The notes beneath the pieces were generated by a model. The model did not search any database and was not told the origin of the DNA. It was given only the letters and a program-made list of their open reading frames with translations. Below are positions 1 to 5,363 of a DNA stretch of 12,183 nucleotides, piece by piece (position 1 is the first letter of the stretch; each line of letters opens with the position of its first letter). Origin of the DNA: Candidatus Woesearchaeota archaeon (GTDB lineage: Archaea; Nanobdellota; Nanobdellia; Woesearchaeales; GW2011-AR9); assembly GCA_016181345.1 (NCBI GenBank), contig JACOZM010000110.1, forward strand, positions 1 to 12,183, given 5' to 3'. Position numbers and translations under genes: made by a program.

Positions 1-1
1 G

Positions 2-103
2 ATTCTTGAAAAAAAAGTAACATATGATTTAGAGAGACAAATGAAGGGGGCCACTCTTCTTAAGTGTTCTGAGTTTGGTTACGCCATTATTGAAAACTTA
101 TAA
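2..103 (+). CDS. icd: Isocitrate dehydrogenase, C-terminal 33 residues (5' end outside window)
   Basis: The frame open from base 2 to the TAA at 101-103 encodes a 33-residue tail containing [15 protein letters not shown] and [13 protein letters not shown]. From memory this is nearly the same as the C-terminus of bacterial NADP-dependent isocitrate dehydrogenase (E. coli Icd ends [32 protein letters not shown], given here as recalled knowledge). The enzyme oxidatively decarboxylates isocitrate to 2-oxoglutarate in the cytoplasmic TCA cycle. Only the end of the protein is present, so no catalytic residues can be checked. The mdh start follows 11 bp after the stop, so the two are probably co-transcribed. 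The segment lies on the far side of the suspected junction near 568-585 and may not come from the same genome as the rest of the window. Confidence 0.82.
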   Translation: MLEKKVTYDLERQMKGATLLKCSEFGYAIIENL

Positions 104-114
104 GGGGAATAACT

Positions 115-750
115 ATGAGAAAAAAAATTACGATTGTGGGTGCTGGAATGGTGGGTTTAACCTGTGCCAAATGGGCTGTAGTACAAGAATTAGGAGATGT
201 GGTTCTTATTGATATCGATGCTGAAATGACTCAAGGAAAAGCACTTGATCTTTTAGAAGCAACGCCTGTTTTTGGTAGTGATTGTAAGGTTGTAGGAGGA
301 AGTGATTATACCCTTACCAAAAACTCTGATGTTGTTGTGATGGCCGCAGGACTTCCCAGAAAACCTGGTATGAGTCGTGATGAGCTGCTCTCAAAAAATA
401 CTTCTATTGTAAAAACTTGTACAGAACAAGTTGTCAAGTATTCACCCAATTGTATTCTTATTGTTGTTTCTAATCCTTTAGATGCCATGGCTTATGTGGC
501 TTATAAAGTAAGTGGTTTTCCAAAAAATCGAATCATTGGAATGGCAGGTGTACTTGATTCATCACGTTTTAAAACTTTTATAGCTCAAATCGCCTTCATG
601 TTCAGCATAGCTGGAATAAATATCACCGATCTTCTTTCCGGTATTTTGCCGGACAAGTTCAAGGATCAATTTAAGCTCATCATCCAATCCCTCTTTAGGC
701 TTAATATAAAACGTATCAACTTTCTTGATAGCTTCTGCAACATGGAATGA
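115..750 (+). pseudogene. mdh: Malate dehydrogenase (LDH-like type), truncated after about residue 157
   Basis: The frame starts at ATG 115 with an AAGGGG ribosome-binding site 7 nt upstream. Residues 1-157 are a good LDH-like malate dehydrogenase. They show the Rossmann GAGMVG (9-14), an acidic end of beta-2 (LIDID, 31-35), the substrate loop [12 protein letters not shown] with R82 and R88, SNPLD (119-123) with N120, and [13 protein letters not shown] (145-157) with R151. The enzyme would interconvert malate and oxaloacetate with NAD(H). Family members are about 310 residues long. The catalytic His (HGD region) and the whole C-terminal half are missing. From about base 586 the frame simply reads the opposite strand of orc1 until a stop at 748-750, so residues 158-211 are meaningless sequence. 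The stump cannot be active. The cause is either a real rearrangement or a contig misjoin. Confidence 0.85.
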
Positions 751-1518
751 TGTTATTTTTCTTGAACTTTTCTCTTCGGCGATGTTTCCTGCTTCTTTCA
801 TAAGATATAAACCAATTCTAACATCCTGTGTTTCAGAGCATTTTTCCACGATTTCTTTAAGCGCTTCCTCTTCCCAGCAATTACTTACAAAAGCATAGTC
901 TCTTCTTTGTTTTAAAATTCCAGCTATTTCACTTTCATTGTATGCACGAAAGTTTAGGAATTCTGGGTTTAATCTTGACCTAATCCGTTCATCAAATTCG
1001 CCATAACTATCTCGGTAGTTCGTAATCATAATTATCGTTTTCCGATAAATATCTTCTAGGATCGTGTAGAGGAAATCTAGATCTTCTAGTTTATCAATCT
1101 CGTCAAAGACAAAAACGACAGGAGTTTTATTCAGCTTGGCTTTAATCAAAGCAAACAGTTCGGTAGTCTTTTTGTTGAGAATAAATTTATATCCCAAATC
1201 CTCACACATCTTTAAGAAAATCTTGTACGTAGTATTTTCTTTCCAGCAATTGATATACAAGGGAAGAATCTCGTCAGTCTCTTCTTCCAATTCTCTTAAG
1301 ACATGCTTGCAGGCAGTTGTTTTTCCAATACCTGGAGGACCATAGACAAAAATATTTCTTCCGTTATGACCCATCAGCAACGGTTTAATGGCGATGGCAA
1401 AACTTTTCTGTTCTACTTCTCGATAGGGCATGATTTTAGGATGGTAATCATAGTCTAAGGCAACACTATCTAAGAAGATTGATTCTCCGCTTTTTAACAT
1501 CTCTTTAAATAATGACAT
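562..1518 (-). CDS. Orc1/Cdc6 family replication initiator ATPase, C-terminus truncated
   Basis: This 318-residue AAA+ protein has a Walker [10 protein letters not shown] (60-68), a Walker [10 protein letters not shown] (134-142), a sensor 1 region IIMITNYRD (162-170), and a lid domain with sensor 2 [14 protein letters not shown] (231-244). Residues about 280-318 ([20 protein letters not shown], then LSYKSFK) are the start of the C-terminal winged helix that binds origin DNA. Archaeal Orc1/Cdc6 proteins are usually about 340-410 residues, so the recognition helix and wing are missing. The frame closes with one junction-derived Thr codon and TGA at 562-564. As it stands the protein could bind ATP but probably not origin DNA normally. 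The start ATG at 1518 lacks a ribosome-binding site but has a TATA-like box at leaderless distance. No origin repeats are visible in the 75 bp upstream. Confidence 0.88.
   Translation of the reverse strand: MSLFKEMLKSGESIFLDSVALDYDYHPKIMPYREVEQKSFAIAIKPLLMGHNGRNIFVYGPPGIGKTTACKHVLRELEEETDEILPLYINCWKENTTYKIFLKMCEDLGYKFILNKKTTELFALIKAKLNKTPVVFVFDEIDKLEDLDFLYTILEDIYRKTIIMITNYRDSYGEFDERIRSRLNPEFLNFRAYNESEIAGILKQRRDYAFVSNCWEEEALKEIVEKCSETQDVRIGLYLMKEAGNIAEEKSSRKITSFHVAEAIKKVDTFYIKPKEGLDDELKLILELVRQNTGKKIGDIYSSYAEHEGDLSYKSFKT
568..585. other. Breakpoint: mdh and orc1 both end in the same 18 bp
   Basis: The plus strand still reads as MDH (FKTFIA) through base 585. The minus strand still reads as an Orc1 winged helix (LSYKSFK) down to base 568. 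The 18 bases TTTAAAACTTTTATAGCT therefore fit both genes. To the left only MDH homology continues, and to the right only Orc1. Such a short shared stretch at the end of two broken genes is what a k-mer-sized assembly misjoin leaves. A microhomology-mediated genomic rearrangement would leave the same mark. Confidence 0.7.
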
Positions 1519-1536
1519 AGGTATTGTAAATAAAGA

Positions 1537-1546
1537 TTCATTTATA
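1537..1546 (-). promoter_or_regulatory. TATA-like box of orc1
   Basis: On the minus strand ATATAAAT lies about 20-28 nt upstream of the orc1 ATG (1518), and no ribosome-binding site precedes that ATG. This spacing fits an archaeal leaderless transcript. Confidence 0.4.
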
Positions 1547-1593
1547 TTGATTGTGGACTTAGAATATTATAATCTAGACAATCATTGAGATGA

Positions 1594-2412
1594 TTACTGA
1601 ATGCAGTTGATTTCTGATACTTCTGTGATCACGCAGCCTGAAGGGAGAACTCTTTGCAAGGCTTGTTGGATCTCTCGTTCATGGCTAAAGTATAACTTAT
1701 CTCCGTGTTGATCCAGCCATTCTCTAACGTAATCTTTTTCCTCTTCATCTTTTGCCGAACCTAATCGGGAAATATATTCATCAATAAGCTCTCTTCTACT
1801 TTCTTCATAATGCCTGGCTAGAGGCATCGTTGTCCGGAAGATATCAAGGACTACTGAAGGATCTAAACTGCTACTATCTCCTTTGATATGGATAGAAAGA
1901 TAATCGCTAAATCTCAATGTGTTAAGATATACCCTTTGACGGGCAGGATCGATGCTGAGAGAAAACTCTACTTGCGGTGTATAGGTCATTCTTTTCTTTG
2001 TTATTTTAGTTCCGGTAAAATTTCCTTCCAATTCAGTTTCTCCGCTTTCTGTGAACACTGGAGCTTCATAATTTTCTAATCTGAGTTCTTCTAATCCTGT
2101 TTTCATTCTCCTTAGAAGCTGTTCTAAATCTCTAGAATAATCATTTTTTAGGGGATTGATGCTGTCCTTTTGGTGGGGATGTTTAAATTGTCTTCCCGAT
2201 TCTTGTGCTATCGGTGTTTCAGCTTCTTGAAGCTCTTCAATTTCTTCTAGAGAGAAGGGAGAAAGCCGTTCTACTGTTCTTTTTCTAGTCCATGAAGTTT
2301 CATGACGAACAATCTCAGGATCATATAGGAGAGGTGAACAATACTTTAGCGCTAAAACTGATAGCACGGTTACTATTCCCGTTCCAAAAAACCCTATTCG
2401 TCTTCTGTCCAT
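1594..2412 (-). CDS. Membrane-anchored protein of unknown function, 272 aa
   Basis: I do not recognise this family. MDRRR is followed by a hydrophobic stretch at residues 7-30, so the protein is probably an N-terminally anchored type II membrane protein, or exported with an uncleaved signal. Residues 40-115 are charged and Glu/Arg-rich with likely helices. Residues 115-180 look like alternating beta strands (a MTYTPQVEFSLSIDPARQ stretch, then VYLNTLRFSDYLSIHIKGD). Residues 185-255 are helical and strongly charged. The end carries two cysteines (260 and 270) that could form a disulfide outside the cell. There is no ribosome-binding site before ATG 2412. It lies 224 bp downstream of serS on the same strand and 75 bp upstream of orc1. 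A well-formed 819-bp frame with an N-terminal membrane segment supports a real gene, but its role is unknown. Confidence 0.75.
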   Translation of the reverse strand: MDRRRIGFFGTGIVTVLSVLALKYCSPLLYDPEIVRHETSWTRKRTVERLSPFSLEEIEELQEAETPIAQESGRQFKHPHQKDSINPLKNDYSRDLEQLLRRMKTGLEELRLENYEAPVFTESGETELEGNFTGTKITKKRMTYTPQVEFSLSIDPARQRVYLNTLRFSDYLSIHIKGDSSSLDPSVVLDIFRTTMPLARHYEESRRELIDEYISRLGSAKDEEEKDYVREWLDQHGDKLYFSHEREIQQALQRVLPSGCVITEVSEINCIQ

Positions 2413-2488
2413 TTTTTTTAAAGACTAAGAACTTGACTCATTCTGAGATCTTATCATCAAGCAACTATAATTTTAATGCAGATCTCTT

Positions 2489-2570
2489 TAAACTAAATAT
2501 CATCCTAGACTAGATAATCTAAACTAACTATAATCTTAAACTAAACATCGTTCTAATCTAAATATCTTCT
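2489..2570. repeat. Three imperfect copies of an AT-rich 17-18-mer
   Basis: TAAACTAAATATCATCCT (2489-2506), TAAACTAAACATCGTTCT (2537-2554) and TAATCTAAATATCTTCT (2554-2570) are related. A further TCTAAACTAACTATAATCT lies between them (2518-2536). They fill the gap between serS and the 272-aa membrane protein gene and lie in the latter's upstream region. They could be degenerate low-complexity sequence or binding sites. Confidence 0.4.
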
Positions 2571-2636
2571 TAAAATGACTATTATCAGCATAACTTTTAG
2601 GATAATAGGCTCTTCAATACATTATTTATAGCATAT

Positions 2637-3932
2637 TTACTTCTTCCTTTTAATTTCTGTAATCCCACCCATGTATGGCCACAAGGCTTTAGGTATCTTT
2701 ACTGTTCCATCTTTCGTCTGGAAGTTTTCAAGGATAGCAATAATAGTTCTAGTATCAGTAATAGCCGTATTATTTAACATATGGACGTAGATCTTTGTTC
2801 CGTCGTCTCTCTTCAGTTTTGTGTTTAAAGCGACTGCTTGGTAATCTAAACAGTTGCTACAGGAGGTTACTTCACGGTAAGCTCCTTTCTTCTCGTTCTG
2901 TCCGGGCATCCAAGCTTCAATATCGTATTGCAAGGCTTGTTTATTTCCGATGTCTCCGGTACAGATCTGAACTACTCGGAAAGGAATTTCTAACTCTTTA
3001 AACAATAATTCAGCATTCTTCTGTAATTCATTAAAAAAAGTATATGACTCTTCCGGTTTGCAGTAAACAATCTGCTCTACTTTATTAAATTCATGGACTC
3101 TAAAAATCCCTTTGTCGTCTCGTCCATGAGCGCCAAGTTCTTTTCTGAAACAGGTGCTGACACCAACTATTTTTATTGGAAGGTCTTTTTCTTGGAGAGT
3201 TATGTCTCTCTTTAATGCAACTAAAGGATGTTCAGAAGTAGCGATCAAATAGAGGTCTTCTCCTTCTATCTTGTAAATAGTCTCAGCAAAATCCTTTAGA
3301 TTTACTCCTCCCTCTAAAGCGGCACGATTGATCATCAAAGGAGTCTGGATAAGATTATATCCCTTTTTGAGCAATCGATCAATGGCAAATAGTTGGATCG
3401 CTTTTCCCAGTAATACTGCTTCATTTTTGAGGTAGTAAAATCTTGCTCCGGAATTTTTGGCAGCTGTATCTAAATCCATCAAATCTAATTCTAATCCTAA
3501 TTCGATATGGTCCTTCAATGGAAATTTAAATTCTGTCTTTTTCCCGACAACTCTTATCTCTTTGTTCTCAGAATCATCTTTTCCTTCTGGGACAGATTCG
3601 TGTAAAATATTTCCTATAGATCCTAAAACTTCATTTCTTTTCTTTAAAGCGGCATCAGCTTTATCTTCCTGCTGCCTGATCGTGTCGATGATTTCACGCA
3701 TCTCTTGAATCTTTTTTTCAGCAGTTTTGTTGTCCTTCTTTTTTTTAGCTTGGTTTATCTCTTCTGAAACAACATTTCTTTTTCGATTGAGATCTTCTTT
3801 TACTTTTAGCTCTTTTTTCCAGGTTTCGTCTAAGGATAGAACTTTATCCACTAATTCGGGGTTGTGTTTTCTTCTTTTTTCTGAAGCCTTAATAAGCTGA
3901 GGATGTTCTCGAATCAAATTAATATCTAACAT
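2637..3932 (-). CDS. serS: Seryl-tRNA synthetase (standard, type I)
   Basis: This cytoplasmic class II synthetase charges tRNA-Ser with serine. The length of 431 residues is normal for the family. The start MLDINLIREHPQLIK is typical. Residues about 30-105 are the long antiparallel coiled-coil arm that grips the tRNA-Ser variable arm, very rich in Lys and Glu. The catalytic core shows TSEH (232-235), motif 2 from FRKELGAHGRDDKG (262-275) to RVHEFNKVE (278-286), EVTSCSNCLDYQA (354-366), and motif 3 LNNTAITDTR followed by ILENFQ (386-405). It is the common bacterial/eukaryotic-like type, not the methanogen-specific type. The ATG at 3932 has GGAG at 3943-3940. A 6-bp hairpin sits just above that site. 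No defect is seen. Confidence 0.97.
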   Translation of the reverse strand: MLDINLIREHPQLIKASEKRRKHNPELVDKVLSLDETWKKELKVKEDLNRKRNVVSEEINQAKKKKDNKTAEKKIQEMREIIDTIRQQEDKADAALKKRNEVLGSIGNILHESVPEGKDDSENKEIRVVGKKTEFKFPLKDHIELGLELDLMDLDTAAKNSGARFYYLKNEAVLLGKAIQLFAIDRLLKKGYNLIQTPLMINRAALEGGVNLKDFAETIYKIEGEDLYLIATSEHPLVALKRDITLQEKDLPIKIVGVSTCFRKELGAHGRDDKGIFRVHEFNKVEQIVYCKPEESYTFFNELQKNAELLFKELEIPFRVVQICTGDIGNKQALQYDIEAWMPGQNEKKGAYREVTSCSNCLDYQAVALNTKLKRDDGTKIYVHMLNNTAITDTRTIIAILENFQTKDGTVKIPKALWPYMGGITEIKRKK

Positions 3933-3943
3933 TTTTATTCTCC

Positions 3944-3959
3944 AATCCGTTTACGGATT
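3944..3959 (-). promoter_or_regulatory. 5'-leader hairpin abutting the serS ribosome-binding site
   Basis: AATCCG (3944-3949) and CGGATT (3954-3959) form a perfect 6-bp stem with a four-base loop. It directly adjoins the GGAG ribosome-binding site at 3940-3943. A TATA-like GATATAAG (minus strand, 3992-3985) predicts a transcript start near 3962, so the mRNA would begin with this hairpin. It could act as an RNA stabiliser, a translational control element or a protein operator. Confidence 0.45.
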
Positions 3960-4060
3960 ATTATTGTTGTTAATTATTATTTTTCTTATATCACTAATGT
4001 TATATTACTAATATTATTTTTATTATTAATGTTTTTTTATAACGTACTATAATACTATTA
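3957..4060. repeat. Very AT-rich low-complexity tract upstream of serS
   Basis: The stretch is built of ATT, GTT and TTA runs and repeated ACTAATnTTA words, with almost no G or C. It contains the likely serS TATA box (3985-3992). I see no gene in it. Confidence 0.5.
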
Positions 4061-4134
4061 TTGTTATTATGGACTACTCTTTTTCTAGGAGTATTCTTAA
4101 GTTTATTTAAAGGTTTTTAGTCTTTAAGCTTCAC

Positions 4135-4443
4135 TTAATGTTTAATGAGGCCGTGTCGCGCAAAATAAGAAGCTTCACGTTCTACTCTCTCTTGTAGTCT
4201 GGCATAATCATCTTCTCGTTGTTCTCTAGAGTATGCTAAGGCCAAGTTGTTGATCAATTCAGCTAAGAGTAAAGGACAGCCTTCATGTTGTTCTGTGATG
4301 ATATCATATCTTTCCAACAATGGTTCTAGCTGTATTATGGCTTCACTATCTCTAAAGACGCTAAGCATTGTGGTGGCAATCATCCTATTCTGGCTGCAGA
4401 TCTCTTGAAATTCTAAGTCATTCTGTTGGTATGGGCAAGTCAT
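4135..4443 (-). CDS. Small helical protein of unknown function, 102 aa
   Basis: I do not recognise the family. From ATG 4443 the protein begins MTCPYQQNDLEF and is almost all predicted helix. One run is LSVFRDSEAIIQLEPLLERY, and the segment LLLAELINNLALAYSREQRE (58-77) looks like one tetratricopeptide-type helical hairpin, which would suit protein binding. Cysteines at 3, 16 and 56 do not make an obvious metal site. The frame stays open upstream to 4584, but I chose 4443 because GAGGT lies 7-8 nt before it and because a TATA box (4523-4515) and a dyad fall inside the longer version. It is transcribed divergently from the ACT-domain gene and towards serS, with about 200 bp between the two. Confidence 0.65.
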   Translation of the reverse strand: MTCPYQQNDLEFQEICSQNRMIATTMLSVFRDSEAIIQLEPLLERYDIITEQHEGCPLLLAELINNLALAYSREQREDDYARLQERVEREASYFARHGLIKH

Positions 4444-4466
4444 GGTTGTACCTCTTCTGTTTTTGG

Positions 4467-4492
4467 GAGGATATTGAATTCTTTCAATCCTC
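4467..4492 (-). promoter_or_regulatory. Hairpin/dyad at the predicted transcript start of the 102-aa gene
   Basis: GAGGA (4467-4471) pairs with TCCTC (4488-4492), and TTGAA (4474-4478) pairs with TTCAA (4483-4487), leaving a 4-base loop and a 2-base bulge. With the minus-strand TATA box at 4523-4515 the transcript should start near 4493, so the RNA would begin with this stem. As DNA it could equally be an operator overlapping the start site. Confidence 0.45.
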
Positions 4493-4514
4493 TCAAGATT
4501 TTTTAGGCTGATAA

Positions 4515-4523
4515 CATATAAAT
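4515..4523 (-). promoter_or_regulatory. TATA box of the 102-aa gene
   Basis: ATTTATATG on the minus strand is a good archaeal TATA element about 75 nt above ATG 4443. It predicts a start near 4493 and a leader of about 50 nt. It lies back to back with the plus-strand TATA box at 4546. Confidence 0.45.
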
Positions 4524-4545
4524 GATGTGACAAAATATGGTTAAA

Positions 4546-4554
4546 TTTATAAAT
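4546..4554 (+). promoter_or_regulatory. TATA box for the ACT-domain operon
   Basis: TTTATAAAT is a near-consensus archaeal TATA box. It predicts a start near 4576, which is where the ATG of a 47-codon ORF lies, and about 135 nt before the ACT-domain gene. Confidence 0.5.
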
Positions 4555-4575
4555 CTTGAAATATTTGTTCTGTTT

Positions 4576-4719
4576 ATGAAACATTTAGTGGCATTTGACC
4601 GGATGGCTTTGGAAGATTTGAACAATCTCCTGGGGGTTAAGGATTATTGTACCTTAGATAGTAGAAATCTCCCGCAGCATCTTGAATTAACGGAAAGCCA
4701 CCGATTTCGGCGATGGTAA
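4576..4719 (+). CDS. Possible leaderless 47-aa ORF coupled to the ACT-domain gene
   Basis: ATG 4576 lies about 26 bp from the centre of the TATA box at 4546-4554, the distance expected for a leaderless start. The frame runs 47 codons, beginning MKHLVAFDRMALEDLNNLLG, and ends in a TAA that overlaps the next start by 7 bp, which would allow translational coupling. I recognise no family. The stretch is more G+C-rich than neighbouring spacers. It may instead be an untranslated leader: TGGCTTT (4604-4610) can pair with AAAGCCA (4694-4700), and CCG/CGG (4701-4710) forms a small hairpin just before the next ATG. The sequence alone does not decide between the two. Confidence 0.25.
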   Translation: MKHLVAFDRMALEDLNNLLGVKDYCTLDSRNLPQHLELTESHRFRRW

Positions 4720-5363
4720 ATATTAACAAGGAAGTCTGGAGATATTTAGATAATCATATTACTATCAAGAAGACTCTGAGAGAGGATCTTATCAATGTAC
4801 GAGCATTAGCGAAGAAAGTTATCTCTGATCTCCATCTTACTTGCTCCTTGAATGCAACTATTTCTGCCATCCGTAGATATGATGCGGAAGTCAAAGAGCA
4901 TGATGATCTTCCGAAAGTATATGCGCTGTTAAAAAAAGCCAAAGTATTAGTACGGACAAAGTTAGCTTCATTATTGTTGAAAAAAACAGAAAGTGTAAGG
5001 ATAAAGTTAGCTGCTCTTTATCCAAAAATAGATTTTGCTGGAGGAGACACGCTAAGGATATTCGAGGTTAACAAGTATATTAAGATCATCATTGATGAAA
5101 AGGGGTTAGAAGATGTTCAGTCTCTGTTTAATAAGAGTGATATTGTTGATTCCGAAAAAAATCTTGGTGAATTGACTATTATTTATGGAATTGATATCAC
5201 TAAAACTCCGGGAGTCTTTGCTTTGCTGTCTAATGAGTTAGCAGCAAATAATGTAAGTATTGTTGATTCAACTATCTGTCATTCGGAGCATCTTATCATC
5301 GTTCAAGATAAGGATTTACAGAAAGGGTTTAACGTCATCTCAGGATTAACGGTGGGACAATGA
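4713..5363 (+). CDS. Putative regulator: N-terminal helical/HTH-like region plus C-terminal ACT domain
   Basis: The 216-residue protein starts at ATG 4713, because an in-frame TGA at 4683-4685 leaves no other ATG. Residues about 5-55 (VWRYLDNHITIKKTLREDLI and RALAKKVISDLHL) resemble the helix-turn-helix 'born regulatory' N-termini seen in archaeal ACT-domain proteins. Residues 60-105 are lysine-rich helix. Residues about 115-145 and 152-212 look like one or two ACT-type beta-alpha-beta units. The second, with ELTIIYGIDITKTPGVFALL (153-172), has the characteristic Pro-Gly turn before a helix. ACT domains bind amino acids and switch enzymes or regulators. The ligand is not apparent. The next gene overlaps by ATGA, so the regulator and a membrane protein are probably made together. 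Confidence 0.75.
   Translation: MVNINKEVWRYLDNHITIKKTLREDLINVRALAKKVISDLHLTCSLNATISAIRRYDAEVKEHDDLPKVYALLKKAKVLVRTKLASLLLKKTESVRIKLAALYPKIDFAGGDTLRIFEVNKYIKIIIDEKGLEDVQSLFNKSDIVDSEKNLGELTIIYGIDITKTPGVFALLSNELAANNVSIVDSTICHSEHLIIVQDKDLQKGFNVISGLTVGQ

Noticed and set aside
586..750. Residues 158-211 of the mdh frame as a novel C-terminal domain
   Set aside because: This stretch is the exact antisense of the conserved Orc1 lid and winged-helix region, so it is not evolved coding sequence.
1519..1593. Replication origin next to orc1
   Set aside because: Only 75 bp separate orc1 from its neighbour, with no repeated origin-recognition-box-like elements or clear duplex-unwinding element.
1580..1595. 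Hairpin AATCAT-TGAG-ATGATT at the stop codon of the 272-aa protein gene
   Set aside because: It is a weak AT-rich 6-bp stem without a following U-run, so it is not a convincing terminator.
4444..4584. N-terminal extension of the 102-aa minus-strand gene to 4584
   Set aside because: The extension crosses a good TATA box and a hairpin, and the internal ATG 4443 has a proper ribosome-binding site.
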